From positions 186,001 to 250,000 of the forward strand of contig JANSXA010000005.1 of assembly GCA_024743175.1 (NCBI GenBank): a DNA stretch of 64,000 bases, read 5' to 3'. The stretch comes from Pseudomonadaceae bacterium (lineage in GTDB: Bacteria > Pseudomonadota > Gammaproteobacteria > Pseudomonadales > Azotimanducaceae). How positions within the stretch are numbered: the first letter of the stretch is position 1; every line of letters starts with the position of its first letter. Shown here piece after piece: positions 43,722 through 51,563 of this stretch. The position numbers were made by a program, and so were the translations under genes. The notes under the pieces are model-generated. The model saw nothing but the letters and a program-made list of their open reading frames with translations. It did not search any database and had not been told where the DNA came from.

Positions 43722-44243
43722 TCATCCAGATCCCGGGTTTGTTCGGCACAGCGCGGCCATCGGCCGCGCTGATAAGATTTCACCCTGGTCGTCAATGAGC
43801 AGCGGGCGGCGCTCTCCGGACACCCGCACAATCGTCCATGGGGCGTTAACGCTCACACCTTCGCCACCCATCATTCCCTCATGATAACGGCTGGATCTGA
43901 TTTCACTGGCTGAAAAGGTGATTGGCGCGCGCAGGGCCGCAGAGGAAAAATTCACCTGATAAAGCTGATTCCTGGCCAGGTAAGAAATACGAACCACATA
44001 AATTGAGCTGTAATAAAGCATGCCGATCAGCAACAACAGACCGAGTGCGCCTATCAATGTGGCCAATCCCAGCCGATGCAACACTGGCGCAAGTTGACCC
44101 CCATAGCCATCTGCTGGGTTCAAACCGAAGCTGTTGTAGAGGGCAATCCCAGCCCAGAGTGCCGCACAGGCAACCACCGCTGACCCTGCCAGGACCCACC
44201 TCACCTTTCGCGCTTGTAAACCTGCGTCGTAGATCAGTGTCAT
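43722..44243 (-). CDS. two-helix membrane protein with PH-like domain
   Basis: 173 residues: two membrane helices (about 15-36 and 60-80), then a C-terminal beta domain (YLARNQLYQVNFSSAALRAPITF, PWTIVRVSGERRPLLIDDQGE) that resembles bacterial PH domains. No motif names a function. It is the only minus-strand gene between the protease and the first prion-like gene and its promoter is unclear. A similar plan is seen at 63257-63976. Confidence 0.6.
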   Translation of the reverse strand: MTLIYDAGLQARKVRWVLAGSAVVACAALWAGIALYNSFGLNPADGYGGQLAPVLHRLGLATLIGALGLLLLIGMLYYSSIYVVRISYLARNQLYQVNFSSAALRAPITFSASEIRSSRYHEGMMGGEGVSVNAPWTIVRVSGERRPLLIDDQGEILSARPMAALCRTNPGSG

Positions 44244-44309
44244 AGGAACCTCCTTGAGGGACCTTTTGCAACGTGCAAAAAAAGTGAAAAAAAGATCAGT
44301 CGACTTGAG

Positions 44310-44334
44310 CCATTCTTCGCAGGTTTTACGCCCA
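44310..44334 (+). promoter_or_regulatory. island promoter motif, site 3
   Basis: GAG then CCATTCT, 8 bases, TTTACGCCCA. 62 bases before the start of the first prion-like gene. Confidence 0.6.
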
Positions 44335-44396
44335 TAGAGGTAACAGGGCCAAAAACTGGCTTATTAACCGAAAACTTGAGTGCAAGAGGCAAGAAC

Positions 44397-44771
44397 ATGA
44401 AATTCAGTACCCCAATGATCGTTATTATGTGCATTTTGGCAGCCATCGTGGTTCTTAGAGTAATCACCCCGAGCCCTGAGCAAGTCATGATGGACGAACT
44501 GAACCAGCAGAATCAGATGATCCAGCAACAGACGATGAATATGTTGAACGGCTATCAGGAACAGTATGCGGTACCCAGCTACTACCAGGAAGGTGGCTAT
44601 CCACAAGGCGGTTATCAGCCGAATGGTTACCCGCAGAACGGTTACCCGCAAAGCGGCTATCAGCAAAACCAATATCAGCAGGGTTCGTACCAGGAAAATA
44701 TGGGGCACAACGGGTACTCCAATTCAGGCACAAACTATGGCCCTCAAGGTGGAGACGACTGGAGCTGGTAG
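44397..44771 (+). CDS. prion-like Gly/Tyr/Pro/Gln-rich membrane protein (first)
   Basis: 124 residues from the ATG at 44397. A single membrane helix (about 5-22) is followed by a Gln-rich helix (NQQNQMIQQQTM) and then about 70 residues of degenerate GYPQ/NGYPQ/SGYQQ repeats, ending in GGDDWSW. Composition (Gly, Tyr, Gln, Asn, Pro with almost no hydrophobic residues) is that of low-complexity domains which form amyloid or condensates. A terminator follows. The protein at 47006 has the same plan and a similar acidic-Trp end, so the two are probably functional partners. Confidence 0.75.
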   Translation: MKFSTPMIVIMCILAAIVVLRVITPSPEQVMMDELNQQNQMIQQQTMNMLNGYQEQYAVPSYYQEGGYPQGGYQPNGYPQNGYPQSGYQQNQYQQGSYQENMGHNGYSNSGTNYGPQGGDDWSW

Positions 44772-44790
44772 CCAATACTGACCCTTCTGA

Positions 44791-44815
44791 AAAGCCTGCA
44801 ACGCAGGCTTTTTTT
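44791..44815 (+). terminator. Rho-independent terminator
   Basis: AAAGCCTGC (44791-44799), loop AAC, GCAGGC TTT (44803-44811) and a T-run to 44815. It ends the transcript of the first prion-like gene; in the other direction it is close to the end of the kinase gene. Confidence 0.88.
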
Positions 44816-44836
44816 GTGTCCGCAGCTAAATACTCC

Positions 44837-46387
44837 TCAATCACTAGCGTGCACGCCCTGCAACTGCTCAGCCAGATCTGACAATGTTGGTCTGTTATGT
44901 AAGAACTCGTCTATACCTCTTATCAGCGCTATGTTTTCAGACAAAGATTGCTTTTGCAGATTGTTGTTAATCAAGTCAGGATTGGCCACGAGCCGTTGCA
45001 GCAGTCCCTCGATAGCCTCTACCGCTGCCGAGTTACGAGGATGCGTCTGATAGGCATTTTTGTAGTATTGCAGGGCTGCACTGTAGTCACCAAACTGCTC
45101 AAATTGACCACCCTCGTTCATGAAGCCAGTGAACGCAGCCTGCTGATCTGCTGGCAACTGAGCAAACGCAATCACCGGTCGATTGTCCAGTTGTTTGCGA
45201 CTTTCTTCGTAGCCGAGATAACCAACGGTCAGGACCAATGTCGCCGCCAGCGCACCGACCGCTTTGCGAATGTGTGCAGCGCCTTCAAACTCGCTTAAAA
45301 ACACTGCGGCGTGGGCGGTGCGATTTCCCCGGTCGAATGCCAGGCCGTGTTCTATCGCCCGCCACTCGCGACGCTTGATACCTTTGATCGGTTTTGGCGT
45401 GAGGCCGCGGCGTTTGGCCTCTGCAGCGCTTAGGTATTCAAATGGGTGGCGCCCCGTCAGGAGCTCATAACTGACGATAGCCAGGGCATAGACGTCATCA
45501 GCAGGATGTGGTGTTGCCCCTTCAAACATTTCACAGGAGGCATAAGTTGGCGTGAGGGCGCCTATCGTGCCTGCGTCGAACTGAGTAGTGATCTCACCTT
45601 CTGAGCTGTCTGATGCCGGACTTGCTCGCGCGATGCCAAAATCCAGTATACGTGTGGCGTTGCCCCGCGTGAGGAAAATGTTGCTGGGCTTAAAATCACT
45701 GTGAATGATGTTCTTGTTATGTGCGTAAGCCAGGCCCAGGCACAAACCGCGAATAATGGGTATAGCCTGCTGGCTGTCGATGCCGTTTGGGTGTTTTTCA
45801 ATGAAGCGATCCAGCGGATCGCCCTGCAACAGTTCCATGGTCATGAACACCAGATCTTCGTCGCGATCAAAGTCGTAAACCGTGGCAATGTTCGGGTGCG
45901 CAAGAGTTTGAGCTTTACGCGCCTCACGCTGCAGCGCCATGATCATCAGTTGATTGCTGCGAAAGCGCTGGCCCAGAACTTTGACAGCAACATCAGGATC
46001 GCTGTCCTGATTTTCTTCTTTACGCAGGTCTTTAGCCCGATATACCAATCCCATGCCGCCACGACCTATCAGGCCCTGAATCACAAAGCGATTTTTGATG
46101 ACATGACCGGGTTCTAACTCTTCATCCTCTTCATCACCCGCATAGACAGCAGACTGCGTCAGATTCCCTAACAACTCCGCTGCAGCACCAACCAGAGTGA
46201 TGTCGGCATCCTGGTTTTCATCGACAGCATTGGCATCCACCAGAAGGTTTAAGGCGCGGGGAAGGAGCTCTGCAGGACAGTGTTGTTCAAGCCACGACTG
46301 CTGGTCTACAGCGTTCTGGTCAAGGGCTTCCTCAAGCAGCAGCAACAGCTGCTTCTCCTGGTTGATGCCTGTTTTGTCAGTTGTCAT
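44837..46387 (-). CDS. Ser/Thr protein kinase with TM helix and TPR-like tail (module 1)
   Basis: 516 residues. An N-terminal helical part (1-90), then a Hanks-type kinase domain: glycine loop GRGGMGLVY, lysine in VAVKVLG, catalytic loop IIHSDFKPSN, ILDFGIA. The catalytic loop reads HSD where HRD is usual, so activation-loop control by the Arg is absent. A membrane helix near 383-399 (GALAATLVLTVGYLG) and a TPR-like C-terminus (GDYSAALQYYKNAYQTHPRN) follow. It is divergent from an ECF sigma gene (46448), the pairing seen repeatedly for this sigma family, where the kinase activates the sigma factor. The substrate of the external part is unknown. Confidence 0.9.
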   Translation of the reverse strand: MTTDKTGINQEKQLLLLLEEALDQNAVDQQSWLEQHCPAELLPRALNLLVDANAVDENQDADITLVGAAAELLGNLTQSAVYAGDEEDEELEPGHVIKNRFVIQGLIGRGGMGLVYRAKDLRKEENQDSDPDVAVKVLGQRFRSNQLMIMALQREARKAQTLAHPNIATVYDFDRDEDLVFMTMELLQGDPLDRFIEKHPNGIDSQQAIPIIRGLCLGLAYAHNKNIIHSDFKPSNIFLTRGNATRILDFGIARASPASDSSEGEITTQFDAGTIGALTPTYASCEMFEGATPHPADDVYALAIVSYELLTGRHPFEYLSAAEAKRRGLTPKPIKGIKRREWRAIEHGLAFDRGNRTAHAAVFLSEFEGAAHIRKAVGALAATLVLTVGYLGYEESRKQLDNRPVIAFAQLPADQQAAFTGFMNEGGQFEQFGDYSAALQYYKNAYQTHPRNSAAVEAIEGLLQRLVANPDLINNNLQKQSLSENIALIRGIDEFLHNRPTLSDLAEQLQGVHASD

Positions 46388-46447
46388 TTAATTCAGGTCC
46401 ATGCCAAACTTCTGCGGCTAACAACCATTCTTATGCAGAGTTGCCAC

Positions 46448-47005
46448 ATGACAGATGTCACCAAAATATTGTTGAACTGGTCGAATGAACCGCAAGCGGA
46501 ACGAGGCGAAGTAGTTGCTGCACTGTACGATGAGTTACGTGACAACGCTGCTCGGCATTTACACAAAGAAGGCGGGCGCGGCGACTTACAACCCACCATG
46601 CTGGTCAACGAATCGTATATGCGTCTGGTCAACATAAACCGCATCGATTTACAGGGGCGCACCCACTTTTTTGGGCTGGCAGGCAAAATCATGCGCGAAA
46701 TACTTGTGGATGAAGCGCGTCGCATGCGGGCAAAGAAACGAGACATCGCCCTGCAGACCCAGTTCGAAGATGATATTGCAGATGAAAATCTACCGGTGCA
46801 GGACATTCTTGAACTGGATGAGCTGTTAAACGGATTGGAAGACATCGATCCAGTTTACGCCAGATTGTTTGAAGCCAGGGCATTTGCAGGCATGACAATT
46901 GAAGAATCCGCGCAGTCGCTGGACATGTCCGTGTCCAGCGTCAAACGCAAATGGAAGATTGTAATCGCCTGGCTCAAAGAACATCACGGCGTTACTGACA
47001 ACTAG
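46448..47005 (+). CDS. ECF sigma factor, kinase-linked family (module 1)
   Basis: 185 residues from the ATG at 46448. Region 2 is in the first half (LQPTMLVNESYMRLVN, FFGLAGKIMREILVDEARR), region 4 in the second (DPVYARLFEARAFAGMTIEE, DMSVSSVKRKWKIVIAWL). The wording LQPTxLVNExxMRL marks the ECF sigma family that lacks a conventional anti-sigma and is paired with Ser/Thr kinases. It directs RNA polymerase to the island promoter motif by inference. It ends immediately beside the convergent second prion-like gene. Confidence 0.9.
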   Translation: MTDVTKILLNWSNEPQAERGEVVAALYDELRDNAARHLHKEGGRGDLQPTMLVNESYMRLVNINRIDLQGRTHFFGLAGKIMREILVDEARRMRAKKRDIALQTQFEDDIADENLPVQDILELDELLNGLEDIDPVYARLFEARAFAGMTIEESAQSLDMSVSSVKRKWKIVIAWLKEHHGVTDN

Positions 47006-47515
47006 CTACCAGCCGTCTGGCTCAGTCGGTTCGTCTAACATTACCTCACCGCTCTGAATGGTCTGGTTGTAATACTGTTGTTGAGGTCCCGGCTGTTGCT
47101 GGGGACCATAACCATTGTTGCTATATCCAGCTTCGTTGTAGCCATTGTTGTTGTAACCCGGTTGGCTGTATCCGCTGTTGTTGTAGCCGCCGTTGTTGTA
47201 TCCATTGTTGCTGTAACCGGGCTCGTTATAACCATTATTCGGCTGTTGCGGATATCCCGATTCCGGACCATAACCAGGTCCATAGCCAGGACCCTGAGGT
47301 TGATTCAAGTTCGGGCCGTAAGGTGCCGGACCCTGATTGTTACTGTTGTAAGGGCCGTTGTTAGGTGTTTGTGGACCGTAGCCTGGGCCATAACCCGGAC
47401 CGTTTTCAGGTCCGAAAGCTGACGTTATGTCGCCGGTGCCATCCATGAAAACCATGATGCCCAAAACAAAGCATACGCCTGCCAGTATTTTTGAAGTTGT
47501 ATTCATTTCCATCAT
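47006..47515 (-). CDS. prion-like Gly/Tyr/Asn/Pro-rich membrane protein (second)
   Basis: 169 residues. A short N-terminal membrane helix (about 8-26), then about 120 residues of GPGYGPGYGP and NNGYNNGGYNNSGY repeats, and the end EPTEPDGW. Tyr/Gly/Asn/Pro-rich low complexity, DNA-level repeats of NNGY codons. The plan copies the protein at 44397 (membrane helix, repeats, acidic end with Trp), though the repeat units differ. It carries its own copy of the promoter motif on the minus strand. An amyloid, adhesive or condensate-forming surface component is the likely role. Confidence 0.75.
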   Translation of the reverse strand: MMEMNTTSKILAGVCFVLGIMVFMDGTGDITSAFGPENGPGYGPGYGPQTPNNGPYNSNNQGPAPYGPNLNQPQGPGYGPGYGPESGYPQQPNNGYNEPGYSNNGYNNGGYNNSGYSQPGYNNNGYNEAGYSNNGYGPQQQPGPQQQYYNQTIQSGEVMLDEPTEPDGW

Positions 47516-47564
47516 TCATCCTGCCTGTGGTTGTGTTTGTAGCGATATCTCGCCCTTACTCACC

Positions 47565-47589
47565 TAGGCGAAAATGATCATCAAACTGG
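47565..47589 (-). promoter_or_regulatory. island promoter motif, site 4 (minus strand)
   Basis: On the minus strand GAG then CCAGTTT, 8 bases, TTTTCGCCTA. 49 bases before the start of the second prion-like gene and divergent from site 5. Confidence 0.65.
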
Positions 47590-47650
47590 CTCACAGATGG
47601 GCAAAAATGATCTTTCGGCCATGGGAAGACTCTATTTAATTTGATGTGAA

Positions 47651-47675
47651 CCAGTTTCTGTCAGTTCTGCGCCTA
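47651..47675 (+). promoter_or_regulatory. island promoter motif, site 5
   Basis: GAA then CCAGTTT, 8 bases, TCTGCGCCTA, followed by TGACA as in site 6. 36 bases before the GTG of the zinc-ribbon protein gene. Confidence 0.65.
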
Positions 47676-47711
47676 AGCCACTGACACATAGACATTCCAA
47701 CGGAGATTATT

Positions 47712-48578
47712 GTGAGCGAGACACAGGACAATAAGTGCCCCAAATGCAGCAAGACCAACCCAGTCGGTGCAAAATTTTGTGCCGGGTGCGCCAATCCTTT
47801 AACCGCCAGTCAGAGTACACCGGACCCGATCCCCGTGGGCGGCGACAAAAACACCCTACCGCCAGGACGACCTAACATGGGCGGCCTGATGGGCCAGATG
47901 GGTGGCAAATCTGACCAGCGTCAGGTTGAAGGTGATGTTTCATCTTTATATACGGCAGCCATGTCCTATTTCAACCAGCGTGAAGGTACAGAGATTAAAA
48001 GCCAGTACGCACCACAGCAGGTCAGCGCCAGCGTCATTTTCAAAGATTTTCTGGCTACCCTTAACTCACCGGTGCGTATGGATACAGAAGTTTCGATCAC
48101 ACCCGCAGGTGCTGGTGTAAACAGCGTCAGCATTGCATCGAAGATCGACTGGGGGTCAACTTCAATGATCTGGGTGATGTCCGCCATCATGCTGATGAGT
48201 TTGCTTTTTCTGTTTAATCCCTATGGCACCATGACGATGATGTACCTGATCATTTTTGTCATCGGCTCCATTTTTACCGTCATGCTGATTAATACCCGTG
48301 GTCCAAAACTGGTCGCTGATGACTTTTACACCTACCTGCGTGCTAACGCGGGTAGCAGCAAGATCGCAGAGGTAAGCGTCCCGCAAGCCAAACAGTCGCC
48401 TGTCGCGCCAGCAGCACCAGAACCTGCGCGTAGTGAACAAACCCCGGAACAGCAGGAGACCTCAGAGGAAGTAGAACCGATGCAGAGAATCCAGCAGTTG
48501 GGTGAACTCAACGCCAAGGGTTACCTCTCAGATGAGGAATTTGAGGCGAAGAAAGCCGAACTTCTGGCGCGGATCTAA
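47712..48578 (+). CDS. zinc-ribbon membrane protein with SHOCT tail
   Basis: 288 residues. GTG start. N-terminal four-cysteine zinc ribbon (CPKCSKTNPVGAKFCAGC), Gly/Met-rich linker, a domain of about 90 residues (VSASVIFKDFLATL), two membrane helices (MIWVMSAIMLMSLLFLF, MMYLIIFVIGSIFTVMLI), a Pro/Ala/Glu linker and a C-terminal SHOCT motif (LGELNAKGYLSDEEFEAKKAEL). SHOCT segments usually mediate assembly. It is the first gene of a run of five with the M48-like and coiled-coil genes. Confidence 0.82.
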   Translation: MSETQDNKCPKCSKTNPVGAKFCAGCANPLTASQSTPDPIPVGGDKNTLPPGRPNMGGLMGQMGGKSDQRQVEGDVSSLYTAAMSYFNQREGTEIKSQYAPQQVSASVIFKDFLATLNSPVRMDTEVSITPAGAGVNSVSIASKIDWGSTSMIWVMSAIMLMSLLFLFNPYGTMTMMYLIIFVIGSIFTVMLINTRGPKLVADDFYTYLRANAGSSKIAEVSVPQAKQSPVAPAAPEPARSEQTPEQQETSEEVEPMQRIQQLGELNAKGYLSDEEFEAKKAELLARI

Positions 48579-48582
48579 TCCA

Positions 48583-50058
48583 ATGAGTGAAACTGTCAGT
48601 CAATTTTGCATCCAGTGCGGCGTGAATCTGCCGGAAGATTCACGTTTCTGTACCGAGTGTGGGCATGAAGTGGGTACGCCACCGCCGGTGGCTGAAGTGA
48701 CCTATGCGCCGCACCCCGCGTTTGGTTGCAGCACCTGTGCAGGAGACGGCAGCCGTCTACATCCCAGCCTGATCTACTGCCCGGAATGTCGCTGGCTACG
48801 TCCGTTGACGGATGACTACTTTCTTGAGATGGATGCCTTCATGTGGCAAATGGATGCCCAGGCGATGGGCGTCCTCAATGGTCTCGGCCCACTGTCTTCC
48901 GCCGCTCACAATATTGCAGAACGGTATGGCCGGCCAGTGTTTGAAGCCGCCACCAACGGTATACGTCTGAGCGAACGGCAGATGCCGGAGATTTTCAATC
49001 TTGCGCTGTATGCCGCACGCCTGACCTCCCTGACCCATATGCCTGAGGTTTATATTTCCGGCGAGCGCATGTGGGATGTCTATTCGCTTGGAGGTTACAG
49101 CGGCAGCTTTGTTTCTATAGGCAGCGTGCTGATCAACTTCAAGCCCAAAGACCTGCTGTTTCTGATTGCCAGGGAAATGGGGCATGTGCGCGCAGGCCAC
49201 GTTTACTGGAATACTGCGATGCAGTTTCTGCTGGGTCAAAGCCGGGGCCAGACAACCATTCTGGGCCAGGGTGTCTTACAGTTTCTGAACCCTGCCAAGC
49301 TGGTAGAAAGTGCTATTGAAGCACCCCTGATGCGCTGGGCGCGTCATGCGGAGATCACCGCAGACCGGGCGGCTACCCTGGTCACCGGCGATCTGGCCAC
49401 AGCGCGACAGGTATTGACACAGTGGTCGATGAAGTCCTTCCCCGTTTACGGCAAAGTAAATCTGGATGCCTGGCTGGAACAGGAAGCTGCGTCAGATGAC
49501 CCCTACTTACGTATGTCTGAGTGGACCATGTCCACTACACCGTATCTGGCGCCGAGGCTGAGAATACTGGCGGAGTATGCCCAGGATGACGGTTTTGCAG
49601 AGTGGCGCCGATACATTACCCACTGGGCAGATCCTCATTCACCGATCGAAAAACCGGAGATCAACCCCCGAGCCAAGCCCAAAGATGATCGCGAGCGCAT
49701 GACCTGCGCGGCCTGTGGCGCAAAAATGTCGGTACCCAAAGAAGCCCTGACCAGCGGCAAGCCAGTCAATGTGCGGTGTCCTAACACGGATTGTCGCAAG
49801 GTATTGCGGGTCAAACCCAAAACAAAACCGACAACCCCACCGTCGGTAGATAATAAGCTCGATGCAAAACAGGCAGCTGCCGCAAAAGTGCGGCTCAGCT
49901 GTGTGTCGTGCAACGAAGCGATGTATGTGGACAAACAAGCTCTGCAGAGCGGTGAAGCGGTCAATGTGCGCTGCCCCAATCCAGCTTGTGGAGAAGTTTT
50001 AAGTATCAAACCTAAACCTAAATCAAATCCGCAACGCCCGGACTTAATGGCGGACTAA
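48583..50058 (+). CDS. zinc-ribbon/M48-like protein with broken HExxH
   Basis: 491 residues from the ATG at 48583, 4 bases after the previous stop. It opens with a zinc ribbon (CIQCGVNLPEDSRFCTEC) and another Cys pair region (CSTCAGDG, CPEC). The middle is M48-like: LLFLIAREMGHVRAGHVYW (197-201 read REMGH where HExxH is expected) and the third-ligand helix HAEITADRAATLV. Replacement of the first histidine by Arg should abolish metal binding, so this is probably a non-catalytic relative. The end carries two tandem copies of a four-Cys ribbon (CAACGAKMSVPKEALTSGK and CVSCNEAMYVDKQALQSGE). Likely a binding or scaffold protein. Confidence 0.82.
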   Translation: MSETVSQFCIQCGVNLPEDSRFCTECGHEVGTPPPVAEVTYAPHPAFGCSTCAGDGSRLHPSLIYCPECRWLRPLTDDYFLEMDAFMWQMDAQAMGVLNGLGPLSSAAHNIAERYGRPVFEAATNGIRLSERQMPEIFNLALYAARLTSLTHMPEVYISGERMWDVYSLGGYSGSFVSIGSVLINFKPKDLLFLIAREMGHVRAGHVYWNTAMQFLLGQSRGQTTILGQGVLQFLNPAKLVESAIEAPLMRWARHAEITADRAATLVTGDLATARQVLTQWSMKSFPVYGKVNLDAWLEQEAASDDPYLRMSEWTMSTTPYLAPRLRILAEYAQDDGFAEWRRYITHWADPHSPIEKPEINPRAKPKDDRERMTCAACGAKMSVPKEALTSGKPVNVRCPNTDCRKVLRVKPKTKPTTPPSVDNKLDAKQAAAAKVRLSCVSCNEAMYVDKQALQSGEAVNVRCPNPACGEVLSIKPKPKSNPQRPDLMAD

Positions 50059-50073
50059 GACAGGAGTGCAGTG

Positions 50074-50583
50074 ATGGCGCAGGAAGACAAAGACGACCAA
50101 CCCATTGAATTCGACATCAGTATCAGCAACGAGGCAAATCCCTCAGCCATGGTAAGCGCCATGAGCGAAGCTCAGATGCTGGCAGAGGACCGCGCCGCAG
50201 AAGATCAGGTACGTCAGCAGACCCAGTTGGAGAATGCAAAAACAGACGCTGCAATGCAGCGTGTTGAACGGGACACCTCTGTGAATACTACCCACATGCA
50301 GCAACAGCAGGCGGTCACGCTGGACGAGCAGACTCAGGCCAGTGTGGAAGCTGATGTCGCGCAGGAAAAGCGTGAACAGGAAGCTTTTGCCACTGAAGAA
50401 GCTGCCAATCAGCGTGAAGCCGCTATCGAAGCTCAAGCAGAGCAGGCGCGGCTGGATCAAGAACGCGCAGAACAGGAGCGGCTCGAACGCGAGCGGGAAG
50501 AGCAGGAGCGAGAGGAGCGTGAGCGAGAAGAACAGGAGCGCGCCGAGGCAGAAGCTGTGGCTGATGATGCTGGAGACTACTAG
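50074..50583 (+). CDS. highly charged coiled-coil protein
   Basis: 169 residues from the ATG at 50074 (a GTG one codon earlier is in frame). Residues 60-165 are an uninterrupted Glu/Arg/Gln/Ala-rich helix (QERAEQERLEREREEQER), certainly a coiled coil or single alpha-helix. No cysteine, no signal. It follows the M48-like gene by 15 bases, so it is in the same transcript. Function unknown. Confidence 0.7.
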   Translation: MAQEDKDDQPIEFDISISNEANPSAMVSAMSEAQMLAEDRAAEDQVRQQTQLENAKTDAAMQRVERDTSVNTTHMQQQQAVTLDEQTQASVEADVAQEKREQEAFATEEAANQREAAIEAQAEQARLDQERAEQERLEREREEQEREEREREEQERAEAEAVADDAGDY

Positions 50584-50610
50584 CCGCACTGAATAACGTA
50601 AATATTTGAG

Positions 50611-50635
50611 CCAGTTTTGCCCTGCTCTGCGCCTA
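50611..50635 (+). promoter_or_regulatory. island promoter motif, site 6
   Basis: GAG then CCAGTTT, 8 bases, TCTGCGCCTA; TGACA follows as at site 5. 36 bases before the start of the acidic 195-residue protein gene. Confidence 0.68.
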
Positions 50636-50671
50636 CATCTATGACAACCCAAAGTTTTTAAGGACAGGAAA

Positions 50672-51259
50672 ATGGCTGAAACACGATATACAGAACAGGA
50701 CCAGGCTGAATCCAGAACAACGGATGAAGTCATAGCGGAATACGAAGTTGAGCTGGCAAGCTTGAACGACAGTGAAATGGCTCAGGTGAAAGAAGCAATT
50801 TCCGAGGCGCAGTTCAACAATGAAATTGATCAAATTGACGTAGAAGCAGAAATCAGCAATGCACAATTCGCTGAAGAGAACCGAGCAGAAGCGCAGGAAG
50901 CCCAGCGTGAACAAGCTCAGTCTGCGGATAGTGGCGATGTCGAAGGCGCCCGTGAAAAAGCTGAAGAAGTGCAGGCCAATCTGAACGAAGCCAGCGAACA
51001 TGGGGCCAGTCTCACTGAAGCACAGCAGGAAAATGACGTTGATGTTGAGGTTTTAACCGAAGCTGAATTTCAGGCAGACACAGCTGAGTATTTTGAAGCC
51101 GAAAGTGCTGAAAGTCTCGAGGACGGAGAATACGATGCGGACACCGACGCCGCGGCTGATCACGCCGATGACGCAGCTGACGATGCCGTAGACTACACCG
51201 AGCAGGCTGATCAGGGCGGTACCTACGGCGATCAGTCCATCTACACCGACAATGTATAA
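50672..51259 (+). CDS. acidic Glu/Ala/Asp-rich protein
   Basis: 195 residues, very acidic, no cysteine, no signal peptide. Helical segments (YEVELASLNDSEMAQVKEAI, EENRAEAQEAQREQAQ) and a C-terminal Asp/Ala repeat (DTDAAADHADDAADDAVDY). Resembles the proteins at 41635 and 50074 in composition, so these may be one group. It has its own promoter motif and is followed by a small acidic gene. Confidence 0.7.
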   Translation: MAETRYTEQDQAESRTTDEVIAEYEVELASLNDSEMAQVKEAISEAQFNNEIDQIDVEAEISNAQFAEENRAEAQEAQREQAQSADSGDVEGAREKAEEVQANLNEASEHGASLTEAQQENDVDVEVLTEAEFQADTAEYFEAESAESLEDGEYDADTDAAADHADDAADDAVDYTEQADQGGTYGDQSIYTDNV

Positions 51260-51286
51260 CCACAGTTCACATGGCGGCGAAGTCAG

Positions 51287-51538
51287 ATGACCGATACAAC
51301 CGCAGACGGGCCGAAACCAGAAGTTGAGGTTTCGAGCCCGTTGGAAAAACAGCGTGACGTCTGGGTTGAAGCTGAGCCGGCGAATACGACGCGGCGTGAT
51401 CAGATTGGCGCAACTGTGTGGTCACCCGAGGCGCCTGTTTCACCCTACCTCGGCGACCCCATTGAGCCAAGCCTTGTTGAGCTGGCATCCATCCTGGGCG
51501 TTGGCCTGTTATTCGACGCAGACGCAGCAGACGACTGA
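51287..51538 (+). CDS. small acidic protein
   Basis: 83 residues, no cysteine, no signal, Pro- and Glu-rich, with one hydrophobic helix near the end (PSLVELASILGVGLLF). Coupled 27 bases behind the acidic 195-residue gene. Not recognised. Its stop codon lies in a perfect palindrome, GACTGAATTCAGTC (51533-51546). Confidence 0.6.
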   Translation: MTDTTADGPKPEVEVSSPLEKQRDVWVEAEPANTTRRDQIGATVWSPEAPVSPYLGDPIEPSLVELASILGVGLLFDADAADD

Positions 51539-51563
51539 ATTCAGTCTGCCTGCTGCGGGTTGT

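Noticed and set aside
47020-47440. Repeats at 47.0-47.4 kb that look like a CRISPR array
   Set aside because: The units are short, without spacers, and in frame; they encode the low-complexity NNGY/GPGY repeats of a protein.
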